Assembly: GCA_009920815.1 (NCBI GenBank)
Contig: RFZH01000069.1
Span: forward strand, 1 to 9,955
DNA from: Paracoccaceae bacterium
GTDB lineage: Bacteria > Pseudomonadota > Alphaproteobacteria > Rhodobacterales > Rhodobacteraceae
Reading direction: 5' to 3'
DNA: 9,955 nt
The position numbers and the translations under genes were made by a program. Numbering within the stretch: the first letter of the stretch is position 1; each line of letters begins with the position of its first letter. Under the pieces are notes generated by a model. That model did not search any database. It saw only the letters and a list, made by a program, of their open reading frames with translations, and was not told the origin of the DNA. Positions 1-6,760 of the stretch are shown here, in pieces.

Positions 1-36
1 CGTTTGGGTCAACATAGTGAGATCTCAACAAACGTG

Positions 37-64
37 AAGAAAGAGGCGTTCCCGCCTCTTTCTT
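37..64 (-). terminator. Rho-independent terminator after the TRAP operon
   Basis: A perfect 12-bp inverted repeat (arms 37-48 and 53-64) with a 4-base loop begins 4 bases beyond the dctM stop codon. Read on the minus strand, the 3' arm ends in a T-rich stretch (CTTTCTT), although there is no long uninterrupted T run after the stem. Its position right after the last gene of the operon supports a terminator role. It may also end transcription arriving from the left on the plus strand, where the stem is followed by TTCTTAATTTT. Confidence 0.85.
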
Positions 65-68
65 AATT

Positions 69-1664
69 TTACAAGAACAGTGTCACAATCGGAGGCCATG
101 CCAGCAAGACACACAGCGCCAACAGCTGCAAGCCGATAAACGGAAAGAACCCACGGAAAATATCCGTCAACGAGATATTATCAGGGGCGACCGATTTCAG
201 ATAGAAGGCCGCAGGACCAAAGGGGGGTGACAGGAACGACACCTGCATGTTCATACAGAACAATACCCCGAACCAGACCGCAACATATTTCGGTTCAAGC
301 CCGCCGAAAAAACCCAGTTCTTCGACAGGGAGCTTTAGCACGATTGGCAAGAAAACAGGCATCACCAAAAGTACGATACCCACCCAATCCATAAACATGC
401 CCATGATCAAAAAGATGAACATCATGATCAAGATAACACCCATGGTTGGCAATTCTGTTCCCACGATCAAGTTCGCAACATAGGTTGGGCCACCGACCAG
501 CGTATACGCTGCCGCCAAGGCCGCAGCACCGATGGTCACCCAAATAATCGTTCCTGTGGATTTGAGCGTCCGCATGACCGAGTCCCAAACAATTTCAAAG
601 GTCATTTCGCGACGGATTAAACCGATGACAAAGACCGCGATCACGCCCATACCTGCCGCTTCGGTGATGCCTGTGATGCCGCCATATATGGACCCAAGAA
701 CAACACCGATCACAACCGTTGGCGCGATCAGGCCTTTACCCATTTCCCAACCTTTTGCCGTCCGTTCGCGTCCCGCAATCACAAAGGCTGCAACGCCGCA
801 TATCACAAACGCAATCACGATCGGCAGGATGTCGGATGCCATGCCCAAAGGAATTGGATCAACACCTTCGGTGACAACGTTTTGTCCCGTGACAGTAAAG
901 AACATCACACGCACAAACAACGCGCCTGTGATCCACATACCAAAGCGTCCCAAAAAGCCCAAGAACATCAAGCCTTTTTCCGCACCCTCGGGATCATCTG
1001 GGTCCGCTTCGGGCAAGGGTGCCTTTGATGGATCCATTCGTGTGGTAATGATGATGTAGATGATAAAGAATGTGGCAAGCATAAATCCTGGCAAGAATGA
1101 TGCCGTAAACAATGCTTTGATCGAGGTTTCTGTAATCAAACCATAAAAGATCAAAACAATCGATGGCGGTATCATGGTGCCAAGCGACCCTGATGCACAG
1201 ATGGTCCCGATTGCAAGGTTTTGATTATAGCCCAACCGCAACATCTGCGGCAGTGCAATCAATCCCAACAGAACGACTTCGCCCCCAATGATGCCCGACA
1301 TCGCGGCCATAATGACAGCCATGATTGACGTTATGATTGCAATACCGCCACGCGTGCGGCTGAGCCAAACATTCAGCGATGAATACATGTCGCGGGCAAT
1401 ACCAGAGCGTTCAAGGAGCGCAGCCATAAAGATAAATAACGGCACCGATATCAGGACATAGTTGGTCATCTGTCGATACACCGCCTGCCCCAGTACAGCC
1501 AGCGGCCCACGGCCAAAGTTCGAAAATAACAGATCTGGACCAAATTTCATGACCAAGGTCATGACCGCCAAAAAGGCAGAGGCAAAGCCCAAAGGCATCC
1601 CAATAGCCAGCAAAACAAACATGCTGATCAAGAGGACAAGTGAGATAGTTCCAACATCAAACAT
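69..1664 (-). CDS. dctM: TRAP transporter large permease (DctM family)
   Basis: This is the large integral membrane subunit of a tripartite ATP-independent periplasmic transporter. It forms the transport channel and couples substrate uptake to the sodium or proton gradient. The 531 residues are almost entirely hydrophobic helices. DctM-family hallmarks are visible: GMPLGFA (22-28), ASGSLGTMIPPS (157-168), GGITGITEAAGMG (328-340), MGMFMDW (421-427) and SFLSPPFGPAAFY (476-488). It is about 100 residues longer than a standard DctM. The extra part is a charged, proline-rich loop (about 210-230) followed by two added hydrophobic segments (about 240-298), as in the larger FcbT3-like TRAP permeases. 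The ATG at 1664 was chosen because GGAG lies 8 bases upstream and it falls one base after the dctQ stop. An upstream in-frame start at 1757 would add 31 basic residues inside dctQ and is unlikely. The substrate is inferred from the neighbouring enzymes to be L-threonate or a related acid sugar. Confidence 0.93.
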   Translation of the reverse strand: MFDVGTISLVLLISMFVLLAIGMPLGFASAFLAVMTLVMKFGPDLLFSNFGRGPLAVLGQAVYRQMTNYVLISVPLFIFMAALLERSGIARDMYSSLNVWLSRTRGGIAIITSIMAVIMAAMSGIIGGEVVLLGLIALPQMLRLGYNQNLAIGTICASGSLGTMIPPSIVLIFYGLITETSIKALFTASFLPGFMLATFFIIYIIITTRMDPSKAPLPEADPDDPEGAEKGLMFLGFLGRFGMWITGALFVRVMFFTVTGQNVVTEGVDPIPLGMASDILPIVIAFVICGVAAFVIAGRERTAKGWEMGKGLIAPTVVIGVVLGSIYGGITGITEAAGMGVIAVFVIGLIRREMTFEIVWDSVMRTLKSTGTIIWVTIGAAALAAAYTLVGGPTYVANLIVGTELPTMGVILIMMFIFLIMGMFMDWVGIVLLVMPVFLPIVLKLPVEELGFFGGLEPKYVAVWFGVLFCMNMQVSFLSPPFGPAAFYLKSVAPDNISLTDIFRGFFPFIGLQLLALCVLLAWPPIVTLFL

Positions 1665-1665
1665 G

Positions 1666-2466
1666 CTATTTCTCCAAAGTCTTGCGGATATTTTCGATCT
1701 CGGTTTGATCGATCTCATCCTCGGGCGAATGGCTGTCATCCTTGTTCCAATCTGCAATGAGATTTGAAATCGCCTGCAGCGTCACAAGAACAATCAAAAT
1801 TAAAATCAATGGCTTAACAGTCGCAGGGATAGGAGGATTCCACGCCGTGCCGTATTTTTCCATCCGTGTGAATTTCAACAAGGCTTCGTTATATCCGCCC
1901 CATACAAGGCAAAACGAAAAGAGCGAAATCAAGGCGACCGAAACAGTGTCCGCCGCTTTTTTTGCCCAGCGCGGAAACATGTCATAGATCACGTAAATCC
2001 GGATGTGGCTGCGTTGCTGCATCGCGTAAACACCGGCCAACAGAAACAGAATTGACGCGATCCATAACGACATTTCATTGGCCCAAAGCGTGGGTGCGTT
2101 AAAAACGTAACGCGACACAACCTCGTAGAGCATGACAACTTCGATTGCGATGATTGATAGCATCGCGACACGCGATAAAACCAAGGATACCTTGTCAAAA
2201 ATTCCGTCTTGCTCGGTTTCAATTGCGCCTTTGAAGTCAGATAAATAGATCGACCACATGATCACAGTCAGGCCAATCAACACCATGATCAAGGTCGCCA
2301 TGATACCACCTTCGGGGCGCAGCAATTCATACATGCCGTTGCCACCAAAAAACAGGCGGTTAATGACCATACCTGCCCAAACCAAAACTGTGATGCCGCT
2401 CACAAGCTTAGCAAGTTTGAAAACGGTTGAACGACCAGATCCCAACCAAACGCTATCACTCACCAT
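1666..2466 (-). CDS. dctQ: TRAP transporter small permease (DctQ family)
   Basis: This is the small membrane subunit of the TRAP transporter, which pairs with DctM and helps dock the binding protein. The protein is 266 residues, well above the usual 160-200. The DctQ core with four membrane segments lies at about 95-240 and includes EVVSRYVFN (115-123), WANEMSLW (128-135) and the HIRIYVIYD stretch (154-162). Before it is an N-terminal extension with two further hydrophobic segments (about 20-39 and 55-75). The C-terminus (240-266) is a short, acidic, charged tail. The ATG start is well supported by AAGGGAGG 6 bases upstream. The stop codon is one base before the dctM start, so the two permease subunits are probably translationally coupled. 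The gene follows the binding-protein gene after 94 bases that contain a hairpin. Confidence 0.9.
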   Translation of the reverse strand: MVSDSVWLGSGRSTVFKLAKLVSGITVLVWAGMVINRLFFGGNGMYELLRPEGGIMATLIMVLIGLTVIMWSIYLSDFKGAIETEQDGIFDKVSLVLSRVAMLSIIAIEVVMLYEVVSRYVFNAPTLWANEMSLWIASILFLLAGVYAMQQRSHIRIYVIYDMFPRWAKKAADTVSVALISLFSFCLVWGGYNEALLKFTRMEKYGTAWNPPIPATVKPLILILIVLVTLQAISNLIADWNKDDSHSPEDEIDQTEIENIRKTLEK

Positions 2467-2498
2467 TCTTGCCTCCCTTTATTGTAAGATGGATGCAA

Positions 2499-2532
2499 AA
2501 GAGGCGGACACCTGAGTGACGGTCCGCCTCTT
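2499..2532 (-). terminator. Intercistronic hairpin between dctP and dctQ
   Basis: A perfect 11-bp inverted repeat (arms 2499-2509 and 2522-2532, loop of 12 bases) lies in the 94-base gap between the binding-protein and permease genes. On the minus strand the second arm runs into TTTTGCA, giving a short T run. Hairpins here in transporter operons commonly act as partial terminators, or as 3' stabilisers of the binding-protein message, so that more binding protein than permease is made. The structure is seen directly; the role is inferred. Confidence 0.75.
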
Positions 2533-2560
2533 GCATTTCTAATTATTCCTCATGGTCGTC

Positions 2561-3568
2561 TTATTTAATGAGGCCAAGATCGGTTAGGTATGCACGATGG
2601 CTTGCAACCAAAGCTTTTGCTTCTGGTGTATCAGCAAACTTGTCCCATGCTGCTTGTGCACGAGACCGGAATGCGGCGCGATCTTCTGCGCTCCAGTCAT
2701 ACAATGTTACGCCTTCTGCTTGCAACTTTGCCGCGGCTTCTGCGTTTTTCTTGTCGTTTGACAATGCAGTGTGCAGTGACAGTTTTTGCATCGCGGTATC
2801 AATGATACGACGCTCGCCTTCTGACAGACCATCCCAAACCATTTTGTTACACGCGAGGTGGTCAGATGGCATCGAATGGAAACCAGGGTAAGTGGCGTGC
2901 TTAACAATGTCGTAAAGGCCTAGGCCGACGTTGTTTGCCAAACCAGAGGCGTCTGCACCATCGATGATACCTGTTTCAAGTGCGGTAAAGATCTCGGTAA
3001 AGTCCATAACGATCGGCGATGCACCCATCGCTGAAAAGATCTCGGTTTCTAGACCGGGAGGCGAACGGAACTTCCAGTTTTTCAAATCATCCGGACCCGC
3101 CAAAGGACGTGAAGATGACATCGACTCTTGGCCATAGATCCACCAGCCAATCAACTGCATGCCTTCTTTGTTATAAAGCTCTTGTGCAGCATCGTAACCA
3201 CCGCCGTAATACAGCCAAGACAGCTGTTGGTATGGTGTGTCATAGCCACCCATGATGTCACCCACGAACTGGAACGCCGAGTTTTTACCAGTTTGGTAAC
3301 CACCACCCGTCATGTCACAATCCAGAATGCCGTTCACGGCGGCGTCAAATGTTTCCATCGTTGCCACGACAGATGATGAATAAAACATCTCGATGTCGAT
3401 GGATCCATTTGACATTGTTTCAACGTCGTCTGCAAACTGTGCAGCTAGCTTCCCAGATGGGTGATCAGCCGCATAGTGTGTTTGAATGCGCAGTGTGGTC
3501 GCTGCGGATGCCGAACCCGCGATCACGGCAATCGCCGCTGCGGATTTCAATACGGTAGTTAGTTTCAT
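2561..3568 (-). CDS. dctP: TRAP transporter solute-binding protein (DctP family)
   Basis: This is the periplasmic substrate-binding subunit that captures the ligand and delivers it to the DctQM permease. The protein has 335 residues, the usual length. A clear signal peptide covers residues 1-22: a KLTTVLK basic start, a hydrophobic core, and cleavage after SASA. The DctP signature follows. Arg168, in the WKFRSPPG stretch (165-172), is at the place of the conserved arginine that binds the substrate carboxylate. It is followed by the motif region FTEIFTALETGIIDGAD (190-206). Overall it resembles the FcbT1/TakP-like branch, whose ligands are organic acids. GGGAGG lies 6 bases upstream of the ATG. 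It is the first gene of the operon, divergent from the acid-sugar operon. L-threonate or a related tetronate is the inferred ligand, since binding-protein sequence alone does not fix specificity. Confidence 0.92.
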   Translation of the reverse strand: MKLTTVLKSAAAIAVIAGSASAATTLRIQTHYAADHPSGKLAAQFADDVETMSNGSIDIEMFYSSSVVATMETFDAAVNGILDCDMTGGGYQTGKNSAFQFVGDIMGGYDTPYQQLSWLYYGGGYDAAQELYNKEGMQLIGWWIYGQESMSSSRPLAGPDDLKNWKFRSPPGLETEIFSAMGASPIVMDFTEIFTALETGIIDGADASGLANNVGLGLYDIVKHATYPGFHSMPSDHLACNKMVWDGLSEGERRIIDTAMQKLSLHTALSNDKKNAEAAAKLQAEGVTLYDWSAEDRAAFRSRAQAAWDKFADTPEAKALVASHRAYLTDLGLIK

Positions 3569-3603
3569 GTTTCCTCCCTAAACTTTGCCTGAAGTTAGCA
3601 AAT

Positions 3604-3632
3604 CTTATCGATGGTATACCATCACGACTCAA
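3604..3632 (-). promoter_or_regulatory. Candidate promoter of the TRAP operon
   Basis: On the minus strand, TTGAGT (3632-3627) and GATAAG (3609-3604) are spaced by 17 bases. Each matches 4 of 6 bases of the sigma-70 boxes. Transcription would start near 3597, giving a leader of about 29 bases with the GGGAGG site. The 17-base spacer contains the whole first TGGTATACCA palindrome, a layout expected for direct repression. The match is modest and other start sites are possible. Confidence 0.4.
3610..3623. promoter_or_regulatory. GntR-type operator 1
   Basis: The sequence is a perfect 14-bp palindrome, GATGGTATACCATC. The TGGTATACCA core matches the type recognised by GntR-family regulators of the UxuR/FadR kind, which often control TRAP and sugar-acid genes. 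It lies 42-55 bases upstream of the dctP start codon, inside the spacer of the candidate promoter. No GntR gene lies in this window. Confidence 0.65.
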
Positions 3633-3667
3633 CGCTAGCCAATTTCACCCTCACAATCAACAATTTT

Positions 3668-3677
3668 TGGTATACCA
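3668..3677. promoter_or_regulatory. GntR-type operator 2
   Basis: This is a second copy of the TGGTATACCA palindrome (10 bp perfect). Its centre is 56 bp from that of operator 1, a little over five helical turns. The repetition of the same 10-bp palindrome in one control region makes a chance origin unlikely. The pair could allow cooperative binding or looping, or could serve both divergent promoters. Confidence 0.6.
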
Positions 3678-3814
3678 CAGCAATATATTTGAAATGACGC
3701 CTGATTGTTCGAGAGTGTCAATATATATACATATATATCAATAACTTAATAAATGACATGGACATAAATTTATATGATAGAAAGTCGAGTTTTGGAAAAA
3801 TTAAACGTTAAAAA

Positions 3815-3829
3815 TTGTAAAAATTGCAA
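3815..3829 (+). promoter_or_regulatory. Possible LysR-type site upstream of the acid-sugar operon
   Basis: TTGTAAAAATTGCAA is an imperfect palindrome with TTG and CAA ends and contains a T-N11-A arrangement, as in LysR-type binding sites. A -10-like TATAAC lies at 3859-3864 with no good -35 box, as is common at activator-dependent promoters. The operon encodes its own LysR regulator, which makes the reading plausible. The motif is degenerate and lies in AT-rich sequence, so chance is a real alternative. Confidence 0.3.
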
Positions 3830-3955
3830 AAGTCACTAGCGTAAGTTAATCCAGAGTTTATAACCATTTAGAAATAGTTCGACTTAAACTGACACGTCTC
3901 GGCGCAACCCAACCTTCGCGAATAGGCGCATGAAATTTTAAAAATGAGGACAAAG

Positions 3956-4846
3956 ATGAAAATAGCTGTAGTTGGTCTTGGCTCGATGGGATTTGGCATG
4001 GCAAATTCTTTGATCCGCCAAGGTCATGACGTCTGGGGCCACGATATCAACGCTAAACGCGTGGGCGATCTTGAAAATGCGGGCGGTAAAGGTGCCATCG
4101 CTGCCGCTGATCCTACCCAGTTTCAAGCGGTCGTTGTCGTCGTTCTTAATGCGCAACAAACGCGTGATGTTCTGTTTGGCAATGATGGCTTGGCACAGAG
4201 GCTTGCCAAAGGCACTGTCATTATATCCTGCGCGACTGTGTCCCCCGATTTCGCCCGCGAAATGGAACAGGCCTGCGCAGATAAAGGCCTGCTCTATCTA
4301 GATTCACCTATTTCCGGCGGTTCTCTGCGCGCAGCCACGGGCGAGTTAACCATCATGGCCTCGGGCACTGATCAAGCCTTTGATGCAGCCCAGCCGGCAT
4401 TGGATGCAATGGCACAATCGGTGTTCCGCCTAGGTGACGGTGCCGGCCCTGGCTCTGCCATGAAATCCGTGAACCAAATGCTCGTCGGCATTCACATCGC
4501 TGCATTGGCCGAGGCGATGACATTCGGAATTAGCCAAGGCGTGTCACCAAAACAATTCATGGACGTCATTTCCCACAGTGCCGGGAATTCTTGGATTGTT
4601 GGAAATCGCGGGCCTCATATCGTCGACGGGGATTACACCCCACGCAGTGTGGTAAATATCTGGCCCAAAGATTTAGGCATTGTTCTAGATATCGCAAAAG
4701 GTGCAAATTTCTCGGCGCCGCTTACCGCAACCGCATTGCAGCAATTTGTGGCTGCCGCAGGTCAAGGCATGGGGTGGGATGACGATGCCGCCGTTGCAAA
4801 GGTCTATGCGCGTAATGCTGGCATCACATTACCTGGGGATGCGTAA
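3956..4846 (+). CDS. ltnD: L-threonate dehydrogenase-like beta-hydroxyacid dehydrogenase
   Basis: This NAD(P)-dependent enzyme of the 3-hydroxyisobutyrate dehydrogenase family probably oxidises L-threonate at C2 to 2-oxo-tetronate. The protein is 296 residues, normal for the family. The Rossmann motif GLGSMGFGMA is at 7-16, and an aspartate (Asp30) sits at the end of the second strand, favouring NAD. The substrate motif DSPISGG is at 116-122, the catalytic lysine is Lys170 in the MKSVNQM stretch, and KDLGIVLD is at 238-245. The start at 3956 was chosen over the in-frame ATG at 3944 because GAGGA (3946-3950) lies 5 bases before it and overlaps the earlier ATG. It is the first gene of the operon, and its stop overlaps the next start by one base (TAATG). 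The LtnD assignment rests on the genes that follow; by sequence alone, other hydroxyacids are possible. Confidence 0.88.
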   Translation: MKIAVVGLGSMGFGMANSLIRQGHDVWGHDINAKRVGDLENAGGKGAIAAADPTQFQAVVVVVLNAQQTRDVLFGNDGLAQRLAKGTVIISCATVSPDFAREMEQACADKGLLYLDSPISGGSLRAATGELTIMASGTDQAFDAAQPALDAMAQSVFRLGDGAGPGSAMKSVNQMLVGIHIAALAEAMTFGISQGVSPKQFMDVISHSAGNSWIVGNRGPHIVDGDYTPRSVVNIWPKDLGIVLDIAKGANFSAPLTATALQQFVAAAGQGMGWDDDAAVAKVYARNAGITLPGDA

Positions 4847-6111
4847 TGGCAACATTTTTAGGCTGTATTGCAGATGATTTCACGGGCGCGACAGACCTTG
4901 CGGGATTACTGGCGCGCAGTGGATTTCCGGTATCACTTAGGATTGGTTTACCAACCGCCCCCCCCAGCGACGGCCAAGCGATTGAGGTCATTGCATTAAA
5001 ATGTCGCTCGATCCCAGTCAGCGATGCGATCCGCGATGTTATGGCCGCCTATGATTGGTTGCGCGACGCAGGGGCACAAAGGTATTTTTGGAAATATTGT
5101 TCTACCTTTGACAGTACCGAACACGGAAACATCGGACCCGTTTCAGAGGCCCTGATGACCGCAATCGGCACGGACCACACGATCTATTGCCCCGCCTTTC
5201 CCGAAAACGGGCGCAGCATCTATATGGGCAATTTGTTTGTGGGCGACCAGCTCTTGTCAGAAAGCCCGATGAAGGATCATCCGCTAAACCCGATGCGCGA
5301 TAGCAACCTGATGCGGTTGCTGGATCCACAGACAACACGCAAAACTGGACTTGTGAACCGCTTAAGCGTCGCCCAAGGCAAACAAGCGATCACCAAGTCA
5401 ATCGAAAAATTGCGCCTCTCTGGTGTCGCCCATATCGTTACCGATGCCGTGGCAAACGACGACCTTTATGCCATTGCTGATGCGTGCCAAGACATGCCAT
5501 TGTTGACAGGCGGCAGTGCGATTGCGATGCCGCTTCCTGATCTATATGCAGCGCGCGGTCTGATCGACCCAAAGGAAAAGCTGGAAAATAGGCCACAAAT
5601 TGCGCCACACGCGATTGTCTTGTCAGGCAGCTGTTCGGCAATGACGCGGGCGCAGGTTGCGGCCTATTCGGCCAATCATCCCAGCTATCGGATTTCCCCG
5701 ATCGAGCTTTCACAAAACGGGATTGCGGCGGCAAAAACATGGCTTATGCAATGTGATTTGACCAAAGCTCCATTGATTTACGCAACGGCTGAACCTCAGG
5801 ATGTGGCACAAGCACAGGAACTTTTAGGCCGCGATGCTGCAGGTCATATTGTAGAACAGGCCATGGCGCAGCTTGCTATTCTCGCACGCGATGCGGGCGC
5901 ACGGCGATTTGTGGTGGCTGGCGGCGAAACCTCAGGTGCCGTCGCAACGGCACTTGGGGTCACTCAGGTTGACATAGGACGCGAAATTGCGCCCGGCGTG
6001 CCATGGACCTATTGCACAAGTGATGGCAAAGCACTTGCTTTGACGCTGAAATCAGGCAACTTTGGACGCGAGACCTTTTTTTCAGACGCATTAGACATGC
6101 TGGGGGCTTAG
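4846..6111 (+). CDS. otnK: 3-oxo-tetronate kinase (DUF1537 family)
   Basis: This ATP-dependent four-carbon acid sugar kinase phosphorylates 3-oxo-tetronate at C4. The protein is 421 residues, the usual length. The N-terminal substrate domain opens with IADDFTGATD (8-17). It continues with KYCSTFDST (83-91), CPAFPENGR (115-123) and HPLNPMRDSNL (145-155). The C-terminal nucleotide-binding domain has LSGSCSAMTRAQ (259-270), the glycine-rich VAGGETSGAV (357-366) and LKSGNFG (401-407). All main landmarks of the family are present, and no frameshift or truncation is seen. The gene overlaps ltnD by one base and is followed after one base by otnC, so translation is coupled. Its position between an LtnD-type dehydrogenase and OtnC/OtnI homologues points to OtnK rather than to the DtnK or D-threonate branch, which uses a PdxA2-type enzyme. 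Confidence 0.92.
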   Translation: MATFLGCIADDFTGATDLAGLLARSGFPVSLRIGLPTAPPSDGQAIEVIALKCRSIPVSDAIRDVMAAYDWLRDAGAQRYFWKYCSTFDSTEHGNIGPVSEALMTAIGTDHTIYCPAFPENGRSIYMGNLFVGDQLLSESPMKDHPLNPMRDSNLMRLLDPQTTRKTGLVNRLSVAQGKQAITKSIEKLRLSGVAHIVTDAVANDDLYAIADACQDMPLLTGGSAIAMPLPDLYAARGLIDPKEKLENRPQIAPHAIVLSGSCSAMTRAQVAAYSANHPSYRISPIELSQNGIAAAKTWLMQCDLTKAPLIYATAEPQDVAQAQELLGRDAAGHIVEQAMAQLAILARDAGARRFVVAGGETSGAVATALGVTQVDIGREIAPGVPWTYCTSDGKALALTLKSGNFGRETFFSDALDMLGA

Positions 6112-6112
6112 G

Positions 6113-6760
6113 GTGAGCGAAACCAAACTGCGCGAACTGATTTGCGTATTGGCAAAATCAATGTTTGATCGTGGCCTGACGGGCGGCAGCACGGGAAATA
6201 TTTCCGCGCGCACAGACGATGGCGGCCTGTTGGTGTCGCCCACAGGCACCAGCTTTGGCCGATTGGATCCTGCGCGTTTGGCACGATTTGACGCCAATGG
6301 ACGTTTCATAGATGGCGATAAACCAACAAAAGAAATGCCATTACATTCCGCGTTTTACGACACACGTACAACAACAGGCGCGGTCGTCCATCTGCATTCA
6401 TGTCATTCGGTAGCATGGTCGATGATGCCCGAAGTTGATCCCGACAATTTTTTACCCCCAATGACCCCCTATTCGATTATGAAACTGGGAAAGGTAAAAT
6501 TACTGCCCTTCTTTATGCCCGGGGATCCTGCCATGGGCGCGGCAGTACGCGGTCTTGCCGGCAAACGCAGCGCGGTCATGTTGGCCAATCACGGCCCCGT
6601 TGTGGCCGGTACGGACGTCGAAGCCGCCTGCAATGCGATCGAAGAATTAGAAGATACCGCGAAACTGGCGATGTTGATGCGGGGCTATGACGCCAAAATG
6701 TTAACAGCTGAACAGGTCAACCAAGTCGTGACACAATTCAATGTAGAGTGGGAAAAATGA
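6113..6760 (+). CDS. otnC: 3-oxo-tetronate 4-phosphate decarboxylase (class II aldolase family)
   Basis: This metal-dependent enzyme of the class II aldolase/adducin fold most likely decarboxylates 3-oxo-tetronate 4-phosphate to dihydroxyacetone phosphate, feeding glycolysis. The protein is 215 residues. Visible landmarks are the phosphate-binding GSTGNIS (25-31) and SPTGTS (42-47) loops, the catalytic Glu74 in KEMPLH, and the metal ligands His93 and His95 (HLHS) and His160 (ANHGP). The start is GTG at 6113, one base after the otnK stop, with a GGGGG stretch about 6 bases upstream. The next ATG (6161) would remove the first 16 residues, which are helical sequence conserved in the family. The end overlaps the otnI start as ATGA. 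L-fuculose-phosphate aldolase-like activity cannot be excluded from the fold alone, but the operon fits OtnC. Confidence 0.9.
   Translation: MSETKLRELICVLAKSMFDRGLTGGSTGNISARTDDGGLLVSPTGTSFGRLDPARLARFDANGRFIDGDKPTKEMPLHSAFYDTRTTTGAVVHLHSCHSVAWSMMPEVDPDNFLPPMTPYSIMKLGKVKLLPFFMPGDPAMGAAVRGLAGKRSAVMLANHGPVVAGTDVEAACNAIEELEDTAKLAMLMRGYDAKMLTAEQVNQVVTQFNVEWEK

Larger units (their letters stand above)
3569..3955. other. Divergent intergenic control region
   Basis: These 387 bases contain no credible gene. The dctP-proximal part carries the two TGGTATACCA palindromes. The middle (about 3715-3830) is very AT-rich, with an alternating AT tract at 3721-3738 and two tandem copies of TAAAAATTG at 3809-3826. 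The part near the rightward operon carries TATAAC at 3859-3864, a possible -10 box. The region separates the transporter operon from the catabolic operon and is the natural place for their joint control. Confidence 0.8.

Noticed and set aside
18..27. Palindrome TGAGATCTCA near the left edge
   Set aside because: It is a single short copy with no gene context visible to its left, so a regulatory role cannot be supported.
532..1059. Open frame of 175 codons on the plus strand
   Set aside because: It lies wholly opposite the well-supported dctM gene and its product is low-complexity, rich in Pro, Thr, Ile and Lys, as expected of an antisense shadow.
1665..1757. Longer in-frame start for the large permease (31 extra residues)
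   Set aside because: The added residues are basic and would lie inside dctQ. The ATG at 1664 has GGAG at good spacing and begins the expected family N-terminus.
3716..3721. Perfect TTGACA on the minus strand as -35 of the transporter
   Set aside because: No acceptable -10 box lies 16-18 bases further on (GTCATT and neighbours), so this hexamer is probably chance.
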